DNA of 64,000 nt from Paenarthrobacter aurescens (GTDB lineage Bacteria; Actinomycetota; Actinomycetes; Actinomycetales; Micrococcaceae). How positions within the stretch are numbered: position 1 is the stretch's first letter; every line of letters starts with the position of its first letter. Below the pieces are notes generated by a model. It had not been told where the DNA came from. It made no database searches and saw only the letters and a program-made list of their open reading frames with translations. A program made the position numbers and the translations under genes. Where the stretch lies: contig NZ_CP157456.1 in NCBI RefSeq assembly GCF_041549525.1, positions 930,001-994,000 of the forward strand, written 5' to 3'. Shown piece by piece: positions 51,854 to 63,749 of the stretch.

Positions 51854-53077
51854 CTAGGACTGAGCAGCCAGGAACTCCCGGGCAGCCGTGACCAGAGCTT
51901 CCGTTCCACGGGTCAGTGTGGGCTGGATGACCGGGGCAAAGTACGGCGAGTGATTAGAGGGGATGTCCTCGGGGAGGCGACCAGTGGTGGCGAATTCCTT
52001 GAACAATGCAGGCTCGGCACCACCAAGGAACCAGAACACCAGGGGAGCGCCGGCGGCCTTCGCCAAAGCTCCCACATCCTCACTTCCGGACACGGGGCCG
52101 GGATCAATGATCTGTGTTTCCCCGAACTTTGCAGTGAAAGCGGCGGAGACCCTGCCGGTTGCAGCGTGATCGTTGACGGTGAGCGGGAAATGCTCCTCGA
52201 ACTGGATTTCGGGGTCCTTGGGCGCGCCGGATGCTGTGGACTCTCCCTGGGCTATCCGCTCAATGGAACTAAGGATTTTGTCCCGGGTGTCGTCACTGAA
52301 GGTGCGGACGCTGAGGCCCAACGTTGCTGTTTCGGGAATGATGTTGTTCTTGGTCCCTGAGTGGATCTGACCAACCGTCACTACAGCGGAGTCACTGGCG
52401 GCGAGCTCGCGCGAGACAATGCCTTGCAATCGCACAGTGGTGGCAGCTGCCATCAGAACGGGGTCAACGGTGGTCTCCGGACGCGATCCGTGGCCACCCC
52501 GCCCATGCAAGGTGATGTTGAGGGAATCAGCGGACGCCATGGTAACGCCGGGCCGTATGCCGAACCATCCGGCGGGGAAGGGGGCCACATGTTGGCCCAG
52601 AACGATCCCGGGTTTCGGCACTTTGTCATACAGTCCGTCCGCAACCATGGTTTCGGCCCCGCCTCCCCATTCTTCGGCCGGTTGGAAGAGGGCGATCAGC
52701 GTGCCTTGCCATTCATCGCGTTGCGTCGCCAGGACCTCTGCTGCGCCAACAAGGCAGGTGACATGTACGTCGTGGCCGCACGCGTGCATCACCGGCATGT
52801 CCTTGCCCTCATGGTCAACGCCCATTGCGGTGCTTGCATAGTCCAAACCCGTTGCTTCCTTGACCGGCAACGCATCCATGTCCGCCCTGAGCATCACTAC
52901 AGGCCCTGGCCCGTTTTCCAGGACACCAACAACGCCGGTCTTTCCGATGTTTCGGCGAACGGTGAAGCCAAGGTCTTCCAAATATCCCGCGGCGATTCCC
53001 GCAGTTCGAGTTTCCTGGAACGACAACTCGGGATGGGCGTGCAGGTCTTTGTAAAGCTCTTCGAGGTCAATGGTCAT
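51854..53077 (-). CDS. M20-family amidohydrolase (IAA-amino-acid/hippurate hydrolase type)
   Basis: A 407-aa zinc-dependent peptidase-like enzyme. It opens LHAHPELSFQETRTAGIAAG; metal ligands are in MHACGHDVH (about 97-105) and QPAEEWGGGAE (about 131-141); the lid domain begins near NITLHGRGGHGSRP. It hydrolyses N-acyl amino acids or amide conjugates. It is divergent from a cyclodeaminase-like gene and ends near the terminator at 51761-51790. Confidence 0.92.
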   Translation of the reverse strand: MTIDLEELYKDLHAHPELSFQETRTAGIAAGYLEDLGFTVRRNIGKTGVVGVLENGPGPVVMLRADMDALPVKEATGLDYASTAMGVDHEGKDMPVMHACGHDVHVTCLVGAAEVLATQRDEWQGTLIALFQPAEEWGGGAETMVADGLYDKVPKPGIVLGQHVAPFPAGWFGIRPGVTMASADSLNITLHGRGGHGSRPETTVDPVLMAAATTVRLQGIVSRELAASDSAVVTVGQIHSGTKNNIIPETATLGLSVRTFSDDTRDKILSSIERIAQGESTASGAPKDPEIQFEEHFPLTVNDHAATGRVSAAFTAKFGETQIIDPGPVSGSEDVGALAKAAGAPLVFWFLGGAEPALFKEFATTGRLPEDIPSNHSPYFAPVIQPTLTRGTEALVTAAREFLAAQS

Positions 53078-53167
53078 GAGTCTGCCCTTTTCGATCGACG
53101 CCTAGGTCTGGCCAGTGTATCCAGCCCGAAGCTGCAAACCCTGGGAAGCCCGGGCACACTGGAAGGC

Positions 53168-53827
53168 ATGAATGATTCTGAATCAGTCACCACGCAGCTT
53201 TCCACTGTTGAGGAGTGGACCAAAGCGCTGGCGGAATCCAGCGGATCACCGGGAGGAGGCGCTGGAACAGGGGTGATGCTCTCCATCGCCGCTTCCCTGA
53301 CGTCCATGGTTGCCGGTTACACCGAAGCGGAAAAATCTCACCAAGAGCACCTGGCCGGCATTCACTCCCGAGCCCATGAACTGCGCAAAACCGCGCTTCA
53401 GCTAGCCGACGACGACGCTTCGGCCTCCAACGCGTTCGGCGCTGCCTTCCGCCTGGACCCGGGACCCGAACGCGAGGATGCCATCCACCAGGCATCCGTC
53501 GATGCCGCGAAAGCCTCCGCTGTGCTTGGCGAGCGGGCCATTGACGCCATTGAAGATCTCGGCTGGCTCTCTTCCCACGGCAATCCCGCGCTGATCGCGG
53601 ACGTCGTTGTGGGCTTTGGGGCCCTCCGGGCAGCCATCGCGGGAGCCCGAACCAACGTGAGCTTCGACCTCGCATCCTTAACCTCCGCGGGCGCCACACT
53701 GGAGGAAGTCAGGGAAGAACATCCGGAACTGTGGAACACCGTCAGCCGGCTCACCGATGCCCTCCACCAAATAGACCAACTGACCGCCGGCGTCGACAAG
53801 AAAGCGGCACCAACCGAAGACTTGTGA
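53168..53827 (+). CDS. Cyclodeaminase/cyclohydrolase family protein (FTCD C-terminal type)
   Basis: A 219-aa helical protein matching the formiminotransferase-cyclodeaminase C-terminal domain. Residues about 20-40 hold the phosphate/folate loop SSGSPGGGAGTGVMLSIAAS (normally PGGGSVAA), then a long helical bundle with DDDASASNAFGAAFRLD and DVVVGFGALRAAIAGARTNV. It may act on formimino- or methenyl-tetrahydrofolate. The start at 53168 is preceded closely by GGAAGG; the open frame continues upstream as a shadow of the divergent M20 gene. Confidence 0.8.
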   Translation: MNDSESVTTQLSTVEEWTKALAESSGSPGGGAGTGVMLSIAASLTSMVAGYTEAEKSHQEHLAGIHSRAHELRKTALQLADDDASASNAFGAAFRLDPGPEREDAIHQASVDAAKASAVLGERAIDAIEDLGWLSSHGNPALIADVVVGFGALRAAIAGARTNVSFDLASLTSAGATLEEVREEHPELWNTVSRLTDALHQIDQLTAGVDKKAAPTEDL

Positions 53828-53880
53828 GGCCCGGTTTGCGTGGCAAATCCCCAAAAAACCACGCAAAGCAGGCCTCACAA
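53822..53880. terminator. Long hairpin overlapping the cyclodeaminase stop
   Basis: TTGTGAGGCC (53822-53831) pairs with GGCCTCACAA (53871-53880) and, inside, TTTGCGTGG with CCACGCAAA, around an A-rich loop. The stop codon TGA is part of the stem. It lies between two convergent genes and can terminate both. Confidence 0.85.
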
Positions 53881-53897
53881 CGGCATCGCTGGGCTAA

Positions 53898-55448
53898 TTA
53901 CTGCGCCTTCGGCACACGCCGGAGTACGACGGCGGCGAGCACTGCCGCGCCGGCCATCAGTACCAGCCCGATCGCCGCAGTGATGTGGACGCCGGACTCG
54001 AAAGCTGTCCGGGCGGCGACTGTCAGCGCCTCCGACAACGGGGCCGGAAGGGCAGCGGCAGCATCAACTGCGCCGGCGAGCGTCTCGCCGGACTTGCCTG
54101 CCGCTTGCGTGGAAACACCGTCCGGAATGATGAGGTTGTGCTGGTAAGAAGCGGTGAGGATGGAACCAAGCACTGCCGTTCCCAAGAGTGATCCCAATTC
54201 GTAGCCGGTCTCGGAGATAGCCGAGGCGGCGCCGGACTTGTCGGCCGGCACCGAGGCCAAAATGAGGTCATTGGAGATGGTCTCCGCAGCACCCACGCCA
54301 ACAGCCAAAACGGTCAGGGCGGACAAAAGGAACACCGGTCCGCTGCCGTGGTCGCCCACCACCACAATCAGGTAACCCACTGCGCTGAGCGTCAGACCAG
54401 CGGCCACAACGAATCCGGGCCGCACGCGCTTGACCAGCGGCACCACCAGCAGGCCTGCGATCACCGTTGCCAGGAGTGCCGGAATCATGGCGATACCAGC
54501 CTCCATGGGGGACTGCCCCTCAACAAGTTGCAGGTGCTGGGCGAAGAAGTAGATGAAACCCGTCATGGAGAACAGGGACAGGACGTTGGCGATGATTGCC
54601 GTGCTGAACACCTTGTTCTTGAACAAGGAAACGTCCAGCATGGGGTTGGCAATCCTCTGCTGGCGACGCACGAAGAGAATGCCCATCACCACGCCGAAGC
54701 CCATGAACGCAGCCGCGGAAGCGCCAAAGCCATGAACCGCGAATTCCTTGATGCCGTAAACGAATGGCGCCATGGTCACCACGGACAAGAGGATGCTGCG
54801 CACGTCCACGCGTCCGGGATTGGAGTCCTTGGACTCGGGAATCAGGACCCTGCCGAAAGCCAGCAGCGGCAGGAGCAGGAAAGCGGCAACCAGGAAAACA
54901 GCACCCCACCAGAAGTGTTCAACCAACCAGCCACCAAAAATGGGGCCAAGGGCGGCGCCACCGGAGAAGCCTGCAGCCCACACGGCAATGGCCAGCCGGC
55001 GGCGGTTGGGGTCGGTGAAGATGTTCCGGATCAGGGACAGGGTGGACGGCATCAGCATGGCGCCAAAGACACCAAGGCCGGCGCGGCCGGCAATCAGCCA
55101 TTCAGCGGAGGGAGCGAATGCCGTAGCAGCCGAAACCGCCGCGAAGCCCGTGCTGCCGATCAGCAGCAGCCGCCGTCGTCCGATCCTGTCGCCCAAGTTG
55201 CCCATGGAGACGAGCAATGCGGCGAGGACCAGGGGATACGCGTCCACAATCCACAGCAGTTGGACGCCGCCTACGTCGAGGGACCGGGCGATTTCGGGGA
55301 GGGCAAAGGTGAGCGCGGTGTTGTCGACGGCCACCAGCAGCACCGGAAACATCAGGAGTGCCAGCGCCGTCCAGTCGAGCCACGGTGCAGCCTGGCCCTT
55401 GACGGGGTTGGCGGAACGGGATGCTTGGGTTGAGGACGGCGAGAACAT
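53898..55448 (-). CDS. DHA2-family drug efflux MFS transporter
   Basis: A 516-aa protein with fourteen predicted spans. Motif D1 is LDWTALALLMFPVLLVAVDN with the following TALTFALPEIARSL, the loop motif A is GNLGDRIGRRRLLLIGSTGF and motif C is GFSGGAALGPIFGGWL. It resembles QacA/SmvA exporters of cationic or lipophilic compounds driven by protons. It is divergent from a TetR regulator; the palindrome at 55460-55475 lies directly before its start. Confidence 0.93.
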   Translation of the reverse strand: MFSPSSTQASRSANPVKGQAAPWLDWTALALLMFPVLLVAVDNTALTFALPEIARSLDVGGVQLLWIVDAYPLVLAALLVSMGNLGDRIGRRRLLLIGSTGFAAVSAATAFAPSAEWLIAGRAGLGVFGAMLMPSTLSLIRNIFTDPNRRRLAIAVWAAGFSGGAALGPIFGGWLVEHFWWGAVFLVAAFLLLPLLAFGRVLIPESKDSNPGRVDVRSILLSVVTMAPFVYGIKEFAVHGFGASAAAFMGFGVVMGILFVRRQQRIANPMLDVSLFKNKVFSTAIIANVLSLFSMTGFIYFFAQHLQLVEGQSPMEAGIAMIPALLATVIAGLLVVPLVKRVRPGFVVAAGLTLSAVGYLIVVVGDHGSGPVFLLSALTVLAVGVGAAETISNDLILASVPADKSGAASAISETGYELGSLLGTAVLGSILTASYQHNLIIPDGVSTQAAGKSGETLAGAVDAAAALPAPLSEALTVAARTAFESGVHITAAIGLVLMAGAAVLAAVVLRRVPKAQ

Positions 55449-55459
55449 GGCCCTTACTA

Positions 55460-55475
55460 TACCGTCCAGACGGTA
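55460..55475. promoter_or_regulatory. TetR operator between exporter and regulator
   Basis: TACCGTC (55460-55466) and GACGGTA (55469-55475) are a perfect inverted repeat with a 2-bp centre. It lies 12 bp from the exporter start codon and 47 bp from the regulator start, suited to repress both. Confidence 0.85.
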
Positions 55476-55521
55476 CAGTTACAAATAGTACCCCGCTGAG
55501 CCTTTAGGGAATGATGGACAC

Positions 55522-56061
55522 ATGCCACGAAAACCAGTTGCCCGGGACGCCGTTCTGGACGCCTTTGAAGCCCTCCTCATTGAAGTAGGGGAGCGGGCCG
55601 CCACCCTCGATGCCGTCGCCAAGCGGGCAGGGGTGTCCAAGGGTGGGCTGCTCTACCACTTCCCCAACAAAGAAGCGCTGATCACAGCACTCCTGGAGCG
55701 ACTGGACCTGCTGGCAGATGAAGACACCGAGCTGATGAAGGCTGCCCCTGATGGCTCCGCCGCCTACTTCATCCGTTCCTCACTCTGGGCGGATACACCC
55801 ATGGACCGGGCGTTCGTCGCCGCCACCAGGCTGGCCGAGGTTGCCCACGAAGAAACCCGCCGCCGATTTGCCGCCATCCAACAGCGGTGGCTGGACGTGC
55901 TGGCAGAAGACGTGGGGCCGGAAGTTGCCAAGGCCGTCAGTTACATGGGAGACGGCCTCTACTTCAATGCAATCTTTGAAGGCGGCCAGGAAGGCGGCAA
56001 CGCCGGGCGGGAGGCCGACGTCGAAATCCTCCTGGGAGTCCTGGAACGGCTGCGGAAGTAG
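55522..56061 (+). CDS. TetR-family transcriptional regulator
   Basis: A 179-aa regulator. The N-terminal HTH is ATLDAVAKRAGVSKGGLLYH followed by FPNKEALITALLERL (about 27-61), the standard TetR layout. The C-terminal ligand domain is helical. It is divergent from the DHA2 exporter and separated from it by a 73-bp gap with a palindromic operator, so it should be the local repressor released by an exporter substrate. Confidence 0.93.
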   Translation: MPRKPVARDAVLDAFEALLIEVGERAATLDAVAKRAGVSKGGLLYHFPNKEALITALLERLDLLADEDTELMKAAPDGSAAYFIRSSLWADTPMDRAFVAATRLAEVAHEETRRRFAAIQQRWLDVLAEDVGPEVAKAVSYMGDGLYFNAIFEGGQEGGNAGREADVEILLGVLERLRK

Positions 56062-56159
56062 AGGTTCTTCCATTTGCTGCAAAGCCCGGCGCGTAGGACA
56101 ATTAAGTCTTGTGACGTGCCCAACGTGGTGCCCACACACAACTGAACATGCCTTTGATC

Positions 56160-56392
56160 TGCGGCGGGAGAGTCCTGCAAGCAAGTGATGCAGGCGCCGT
56201 AGGAGCAAACCCTCCCCAGGAATCTCTCAGGCCCACGCACCGCCGCGGCGAGGCAACTCTGGAAAGCAGCAGGCACTCAGCCCACCTCAGGGTGAATGAG
56301 CGCTGTGCTCACCGACGGTGCAAGCGATGGTTGTTCACGCAACGGCGCGGAAACTCTCAGGTCCAATACAGTGCGGGGAGGAACCCAGCCAC
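56160..56392 (+). ncRNA. Tandem glycine riboswitch (gcvT aptamers)
   Basis: Two glycine aptamers in tandem. The first (about 56164-56270) has GCGGGAGAG, GGCGCCGTAGGAGCAA, CTCCCCAGGAATCTCTCAGG and AACTCTGGAAAGC, the standard core. The second (about 56275-56392) has CTCACCGACGGTGCAAG and GAAACTCTCAGGTCCAATAC. It ends about 40 nt before the gcvP start. Glycine binding should raise expression of the cleavage system. A ribosome site lies outside the aptamers just before GTG, so the control could be on either transcription or translation. Confidence 0.95.
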
Positions 56393-56433
56393 TGCGGCGT
56401 ACCCAAACGCCGCCCAAGTAATGGAGTTCCTTC

Positions 56434-59280
<2,847 letters not shown>

Positions 59281-59290
59281 GGACCCGGAT

Positions 59291-60439
59291 ATGTCTGAGA
59301 ACTACACCGCGCTCTACGAGGAGCACAAGAAGCTCGGGGCCTCCTTTACCGACTTCGGTGGCTGGCAGATGCCCCTCAAGTACTCCTCGGAGCTGGCAGA
59401 GCACCACGCCGTCCGCAAGACCGCCGGCCTGTTCGACCTCTCCCACATGGGCGAAGTCTGGGTGTCCGGCCCCGAGGCTGCTGCCTTCCTCGACTACGCC
59501 CTGGTGGGCAAAATCTCCGCCATGGCAGTGGGCAAGGCCAAGTACTCGCTGATCTGCCAGGAAGACGGCGGCATCATCGACGACCTCATCGTCTACCGTC
59601 GCCCCTCTCCCGAAGAAGGCACCGAGAAGTTCCTGGTGGTGCCCAACGCAGGCAACGCTGCGGTTGTCGCCGCGGCATTGCTGGAGCGCGCCGCCGGTTT
59701 TGACGTCGTCGTTGAAGACGCCTCCGCTGAGACCTCGCTGATCGCTGTACAGGGTCCGCTCGCTGAATCGATCCTCCTCCGCCTGGTGCCGGCCGAACAG
59801 CACGCACTGGTCACTGACCTCAAGTACTACGCGGCGGTTGACGTCCCGTTCACGTTCGACGGCGGCACGCAGGAACTGCTGCTGGCCCGCACCGGGTACA
59901 CCGGCGAAGACGGTTTCGAGATCTTTGTAGCCAACGAATCCGCAGCAGCTCTCTGGCAGGCAATCGCCGACGCCGCCGAAGAAGGTGAACTCACACCCGC
60001 AGGCCTGGCTTCACGCGACTCACTCCGCCTCGAAGCAGGCATGCCGCTCTACGGCAACGAGCTCTCCCGTGAAGGCAACCCCTTCGCAGCAGGGCTCGGT
60101 CCCGTGGTGGCACTGTCCAAGGAAGGCGACTTCGTGGGCAAAGAGGCACTGGCTGCCCTCAAAGCTGATGGTGCGGGCGCCACGAGCGGCCGCAAACTCG
60201 TTGGCCTCAAAGGCCTGGGACGACGCGCTGGACGCGGCCACTACCCGGTCCTCAAAGACGGCGCAGTGGTTGGCGAAGTCACGTCCGGTCAGCCCAGCCC
60301 CACGCTCGGCTACCCGGTAGCGTTGGCGTATGTCGACGTCGAGCATTCAGAGCTTGGTACCGCGCTGGACATTGACCTGCGCGGCAAGAGCGAGCCGTTC
60401 GAAGTCGTCGCACTGCCGTTCTACAAGCGGGTCCGCTGA
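59291..60439 (+). CDS. gcvT: Aminomethyltransferase, glycine cleavage T protein
   Basis: A 382-aa folate-dependent enzyme. It has FGGWQMPLKYSSELAEHHAV and the conserved FDLSHMGEV block (about 49-57), the folate Asp region GLASRDSLRLEAGMPLYGNE, and the C-terminal PFEVVALPFYKRVR. It releases ammonia and moves the methylene carbon to tetrahydrofolate. The ATG at 59291 lies 10 bp after the gcvP stop with AAGGA upstream; an open frame starting inside gcvP is not used. A long hairpin element follows before gcvH. Confidence 0.96.
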   Translation: MSENYTALYEEHKKLGASFTDFGGWQMPLKYSSELAEHHAVRKTAGLFDLSHMGEVWVSGPEAAAFLDYALVGKISAMAVGKAKYSLICQEDGGIIDDLIVYRRPSPEEGTEKFLVVPNAGNAAVVAAALLERAAGFDVVVEDASAETSLIAVQGPLAESILLRLVPAEQHALVTDLKYYAAVDVPFTFDGGTQELLLARTGYTGEDGFEIFVANESAAALWQAIADAAEEGELTPAGLASRDSLRLEAGMPLYGNELSREGNPFAAGLGPVVALSKEGDFVGKEALAALKADGAGATSGRKLVGLKGLGRRAGRGHYPVLKDGAVVGEVTSGQPSPTLGYPVALAYVDVEHSELGTALDIDLRGKSEPFEVVALPFYKRVR

Positions 60440-60458
60440 GTCAGTCGCCTTCGGCCGG

Positions 60459-60551
60459 CGGGTCCGACCTCCTCTGCATGCTCGGTCGCATGTGCGCCCG
60501 CTGAGCGGACGCGATGCTCCCTTGGACGCATGCTGCCGGAGGCCGGACCCG
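60459..60551. repeat. Structured intergenic element, copy 1 (gcvT-gcvH gap)
   Basis: A 93-bp near-perfect hierarchical hairpin. Outer stem CGGGTCCG (60459-60466) with CGGACCCG (60544-60551) and CCTCC (60468-60472) with GGAGG (60538-60542); P1 GCATGC (60476-60481) with GCATGC (60528-60533); P2 GCAT (60488-60491) with ATGC (60514-60517); P3 GCG with CGC; P4 CCGC (60498-60501) with GCGG (60505-60508). Copy 2, after gcvH, has the same 79-bp core length and pairing scheme with different bases. Function is unknown; see findings. Confidence 0.85.
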
Positions 60552-60678
60552 CGTGGCCGTGCGGTGGGGGAGCGGATTCCGGAAGCGTGCGTCAAAGCGA
60601 CGAAGGAGCAGCACGCGGAGGAATTCGGTGCCCCACCATCCCAGCCATAGTTTTGACCAACCATAGTAAGGAATCAGA

Positions 60679-61065
60679 ATGCCCAAAGTAGCGCCCGAAC
60701 TTCAGTACTCCGACGAGCACGAGTGGGTTTCACGCGGAGACGGGAACTCCGTGTCCGTTGGTATCTCCGAAGTTGCCACCGACGCACTGGGTGACATTGT
60801 GTACGTTGACCTGCCCGAGGTTGGTTCCTCTGTGACTGCAGGCGAGACCTGTGGCGAAGTAGAGTCCACCAAGTCGGTTTCGGACCTGTACTCGCCCGTC
60901 ACCGGTGAGGTCACCGAGATCAACGACGCCGTTGTTTCCGACCCCGCCCTGATCAACAACGATCCCTACGGCGCTGGCTGGCTGTTCAAGGTTGCCGCCG
61001 AGTCTGAGGGCCCGCTGCTCTCGGCCGAGGAGTACGCCTCCAAGAATGGCGGAGACCTGGGTTAA
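60679..61065 (+). CDS. gcvH: Glycine cleavage system H protein
   Basis: A 128-aa lipoyl carrier. The lipoylated Lys is in [20 protein letters not shown] (about 60-79), with YSDEHEWV at the start as in all H proteins. It shuttles the aminomethyl arm between P, T and L proteins. The gap to gcvT is 239 bp and carries structured element 1; the gap to sdaA carries element 2. No gene for lipoamide dehydrogenase (L protein) is in the window. Confidence 0.97.
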   Translation: MPKVAPELQYSDEHEWVSRGDGNSVSVGISEVATDALGDIVYVDLPEVGSSVTAGETCGEVESTKSVSDLYSPVTGEVTEINDAVVSDPALINNDPYGAGWLFKVAAESEGPLLSAEEYASKNGGDLG

Positions 61066-61090
61066 GTCCTGGGCGCCGCCCGATGGGACC

Positions 61091-61169
61091 GACGTCCTCT
61101 GCGGCCTCGGTCGCGTAGACGCCCGCTGGGCGGACGTGACGCTCCCTTGGACGGCCGCTGCCGGACGTC
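61091..61169. repeat. Structured intergenic element, copy 2 (gcvH-sdaA gap)
   Basis: A 79-bp element aligning without gaps to 60466-60544. Pairings: GACGTCC (61091-61097) with GGACGTC (61163-61169); GCGGCC (61101-61106) with GGCCGC (61153-61158); GCGT (61113-61116) with ACGC (61139-61142); ACG (61119-61121) with CGT (61135-61137); CCGC (61123-61126) with GCGG (61130-61133). Relative to copy 1, six base pairs differ on both sides so that pairing is kept. Loop pieces CTCGGTCGC, GCCCGCTG and CTCCCTTGGACG are conserved. Confidence 0.85.
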
Positions 61170-61237
61170 TGCCCCAAACGGCCACCCACGTCTGAGCCCT
61201 GTGGCGTAGCGTGGGATTGTAGAACTGAATAAAATTG

Positions 61238-61335
61238 CGACGCCGGGTTGCCGCCTTTGGGGGCCATCCGGCGTCGTGCTTCGGTCGCCTGCTGCCATAA
61301 GCGGGGGTGGCCCTCCGGCAGGACCATCTGCCGGA
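61238..61335 (+). promoter_or_regulatory. Two hairpins in the sdaA leader
   Basis: CGACGCCGG (61238-61246) pairs with CCGGCGTCG (61268-61276), and TCCGGCAG (61314-61321) pairs with CTGCCGGA (61328-61335). The second ends 32 bp before the sdaA ATG. The first is followed by no T run, so it is not an obvious terminator. They may govern sdaA separately from gcvH. The other bases of the 302-bp gap hold element 2 and no gene. Confidence 0.55.
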
Positions 61336-61367
61336 CCGTTTTCAAGCTTTGTTAAGGAATCCCGACC

Positions 61368-62780
61368 ATGGCTGTTGGCGTTTTCGATCTGTTTACTGTG
61401 GGTATTGGCCCGTCGAGTTCTCATACTGTGGGGCCGATGCGTGCTGGGGCGGTGTTTGCCGGGGAGCTCAAGGACGCTGGTGTCCTGGGTTCGGTGGCGT
61501 CTTTGCGTGTTGATTTGTATGGGTCGTTGGCTGCGACGGGCAAAGGCCATGGGACCATGACGGCTACGTTGCTGGGTTTGGAGGGGTACCACCCCGAGCT
61601 GATCCTGCCTGAGGAGGTAGAGGAGCGGCTCGCGGCGATCGCGGAGACGGGTGTGTTGAATCTGGCGGGTGCTTCCGGTGGGGGTGTGGAGGTGCCGTAT
61701 GCGGTGGAGGACATGATTCTGCATCCGTTGACGGTGTTGCCGCGGCATACGAACGGGATGAAGTTCGCTGTGTCCGATGCCCAGGGGAACGTGTTGCGGG
61801 AGGCGACGTTCTTCTCGGTCGGTGGTGGGTTCATTGTCCGGGAAGGTGAGGAAGACGCGGCCCGGGAGGAGCTTGAGGAGTCCAAGAAGGAGTTGCCGTT
61901 GCCGTTCAGGACGGCGGCGGAGTTGATGGGCCGGTGTGCGTCCAAGGGTTTGGGGATCAGCGACATCATGTTCATCAACGAGCGGGCGTCCCGGTCTGAG
62001 GAGGAGATCCGTGAGGGTCTGTTGCATATCTGGGCTGTGATGGAGGCCTGTGTTGAGACCTCGTTGAAGCGTGAAGGCGTGTTGCCGGGTGGGTTGCGGG
62101 TTCGTCGTCGTGCACCGGATTGGTTGGAGCGGCTCCTGAAGGAGGACAAGGACCGGAACGATCCGAAGTACTGGCAGGAGTGGGTGAACCTGATCGCGTT
62201 GGCGGTCAATGAGGAGAACGCCACTGGTGGCCGGGTGGTGACGGCGCCCACCAATGGTGCTGCGGGGATCATTCCGGCGGTGTTGTATTACGCGTTGAAT
62301 TACGCGCCGGGGATGGACAAGGCGACGCAGCAGGACCGGGATGATGTGGTGGTGAAGTTCCTGCTCGCTGCTGGTGCTGTGGGTGTGTTGTATAAGGAGC
62401 AGGCGTCCATTTCGGGTGCTGAGGTGGGGTGCCAGGGTGAGGTGGGGTCGGCGTCGTCGATGGCTGCTGCTGGTCTGGCTGAGGTGATGGGCGGTACTCC
62501 GGGTCAGGTGGAGAACGCGGCGGAGATCGCGATGGAACACAACCTGGGGCTGACGTGTGATCCGATCGGGGGGTTGGTGCAGATTCCGTGTATTGAGCGG
62601 AACGCGATCGCTGCGGCGAAGGCCATTAACGCGGCGAAGATGGCGTTGTGGGGCGATGGAACACACCGGGTGTCCTTGGACGAGGTGATTGTGACCATGC
62701 GCGAAACGGGCAAGGACATGTCCCACAAGTACAAGGAAACAGCGATGGGCGGCCTCGCCGTCAACGTCGTCGAATGCTGA
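61368..62780 (+). CDS. sdaA: L-serine ammonia-lyase (iron-sulfur, single chain)
   Basis: A 470-aa enzyme. The N-terminal block [20 protein letters not shown] (about 6-25) and the later [40 protein letters not shown] and [20 protein letters not shown] (with Fe-S cysteines) are typical of one-chain L-serine dehydratases. It deaminates serine to pyruvate, removing the serine that glycine and one-carbon units make. Most of the gene prefers G- and T-ending codons, unlike its neighbours, while the last 30 codons return to C-ending ones. The ATG follows AAGGAATCCCGACC. Confidence 0.96.
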   Translation: MAVGVFDLFTVGIGPSSSHTVGPMRAGAVFAGELKDAGVLGSVASLRVDLYGSLAATGKGHGTMTATLLGLEGYHPELILPEEVEERLAAIAETGVLNLAGASGGGVEVPYAVEDMILHPLTVLPRHTNGMKFAVSDAQGNVLREATFFSVGGGFIVREGEEDAAREELEESKKELPLPFRTAAELMGRCASKGLGISDIMFINERASRSEEEIREGLLHIWAVMEACVETSLKREGVLPGGLRVRRRAPDWLERLLKEDKDRNDPKYWQEWVNLIALAVNEENATGGRVVTAPTNGAAGIIPAVLYYALNYAPGMDKATQQDRDDVVVKFLLAAGAVGVLYKEQASISGAEVGCQGEVGSASSMAAAGLAEVMGGTPGQVENAAEIAMEHNLGLTCDPIGGLVQIPCIERNAIAAAKAINAAKMALWGDGTHRVSLDEVIVTMRETGKDMSHKYKETAMGGLAVNVVEC

Positions 62781-62818
62781 AACCCAAAACTGTCAGTCCC
62801 TGATGCAATGCTGTATCC

Positions 62819-63640
62819 ATGAGTGGGGGATACAACAGAGACTTCTTGAGGACACGGCTTGAACTGCCCAGTCCGAGCGCTACTACGGTTCTTTTGGACT
62901 ACACCCATTTCTCTGTGCGGTTCCGGGTTGCCCGGAAGCTCGCGGCGATCGTGGGGGTCAACATCAACGGCAAGGAACTCATGCCCTTGGCCCGTGAGGG
63001 TTCGTGGCATCTGGATGACAGAATCCCCAGCGAACAGCAAGCCGGCCCGGATCTGTACAAGAACAATGCCTTTGACCGCGGTCACCTGGTTCGCCGCTTG
63101 GATCCGGTATGGGGTGATGCAGCAACAGCCAAGAAGGCCAATCAGGACACTTTCAGCTACACCAATGCAGCACCGCAGATTGATGACTTCAATCAAGGCA
63201 AAGAGCTGTGGGTGGGGCTCGAAGACCACGTTCTGGGCCACGCCGGCGCCCATGAGGCGAAGCTAAGCGTGTTCACGGGGCCGGTGTTCGTCGATGACGA
63301 TCCTGTATATAGGGGAGTGCAGATCCCCCGGAAGTTCTGGAAGATCGCGGCATGGACCAACGACGCCAAGCTGGCCGCCGTCGGCTTCGTGCTGGACCAA
63401 TCGCCCATGCTGGGAAAAGTGGAGCTGAAAAAGGCGATCGGCCAGCGGCTCCTTGAAGGTGAGCCGCCGCCGCTGGGGCCGTTCCGGACTTTCCAGGTAC
63501 CCATCGGGCAGATCGCCGACCTCACTGGGCTCAGCCTCAGCAGGCTTATCAATGCGGATCGACTGGTGAGCCACCAACGCGAAAGCGGAATTGAACAGAA
63601 GGCCATCAAGCTGGAGAGCGCAGACCAGATCAGGCTCTAA
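62819..63640 (+). CDS. DNA/RNA non-specific endonuclease
   Basis: A 273-aa nuclease with the DRGH active site FDRGHLVRRLDPVWGD (about 88-103) and NQDTFSYTNAAPQIDDFNQG, where Asn binds the metal. Family members cut double- and single-stranded nucleic acids with a ββα-Me fold. There is no signal peptide, so it is either cytoplasmic or exported in another way. It has no immunity-like neighbour. It follows sdaA by 38 bp but is probably unrelated in function. Confidence 0.9.
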   Translation: MSGGYNRDFLRTRLELPSPSATTVLLDYTHFSVRFRVARKLAAIVGVNINGKELMPLAREGSWHLDDRIPSEQQAGPDLYKNNAFDRGHLVRRLDPVWGDAATAKKANQDTFSYTNAAPQIDDFNQGKELWVGLEDHVLGHAGAHEAKLSVFTGPVFVDDDPVYRGVQIPRKFWKIAAWTNDAKLAAVGFVLDQSPMLGKVELKKAIGQRLLEGEPPPLGPFRTFQVPIGQIADLTGLSLSRLINADRLVSHQRESGIEQKAIKLESADQIRL

Positions 63641-63749
63641 TACCTTGGTAGATCAGCGGAATCGGGCGATATCCACATACCCCGATAGACTTGGGGCTGC
63701 ATGTCCGCATGCGCACTACGCTTTTGAACACTGCACCAAAACCCTGAGA

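Noticed and set aside
52361..53167. N-terminal extension of the cyclodeaminase-like frame
   Set aside because: The extension is antisense to the M20 gene; the family homology starts only at 53168.
54348..55433. Plus-strand open frame (361 codons) opposite the DHA2 exporter
   Set aside because: Gln/His/Gly-rich shadow of a clear membrane transporter.
60459..60551. Structured element 1 as a simple terminator of gcvT
   Set aside because: No T run follows the stem on either side, and the second copy conserves internal helices and loops that a terminator would not need.
61062..62726. Long minus-strand open frame (554 codons) opposite sdaA
   Set aside because: It is the antisense shadow of a clear L-serine dehydratase; its translation is rich in Arg, His and Pro with no domain, and the G/T-ending codons of sdaA explain the lack of stops.
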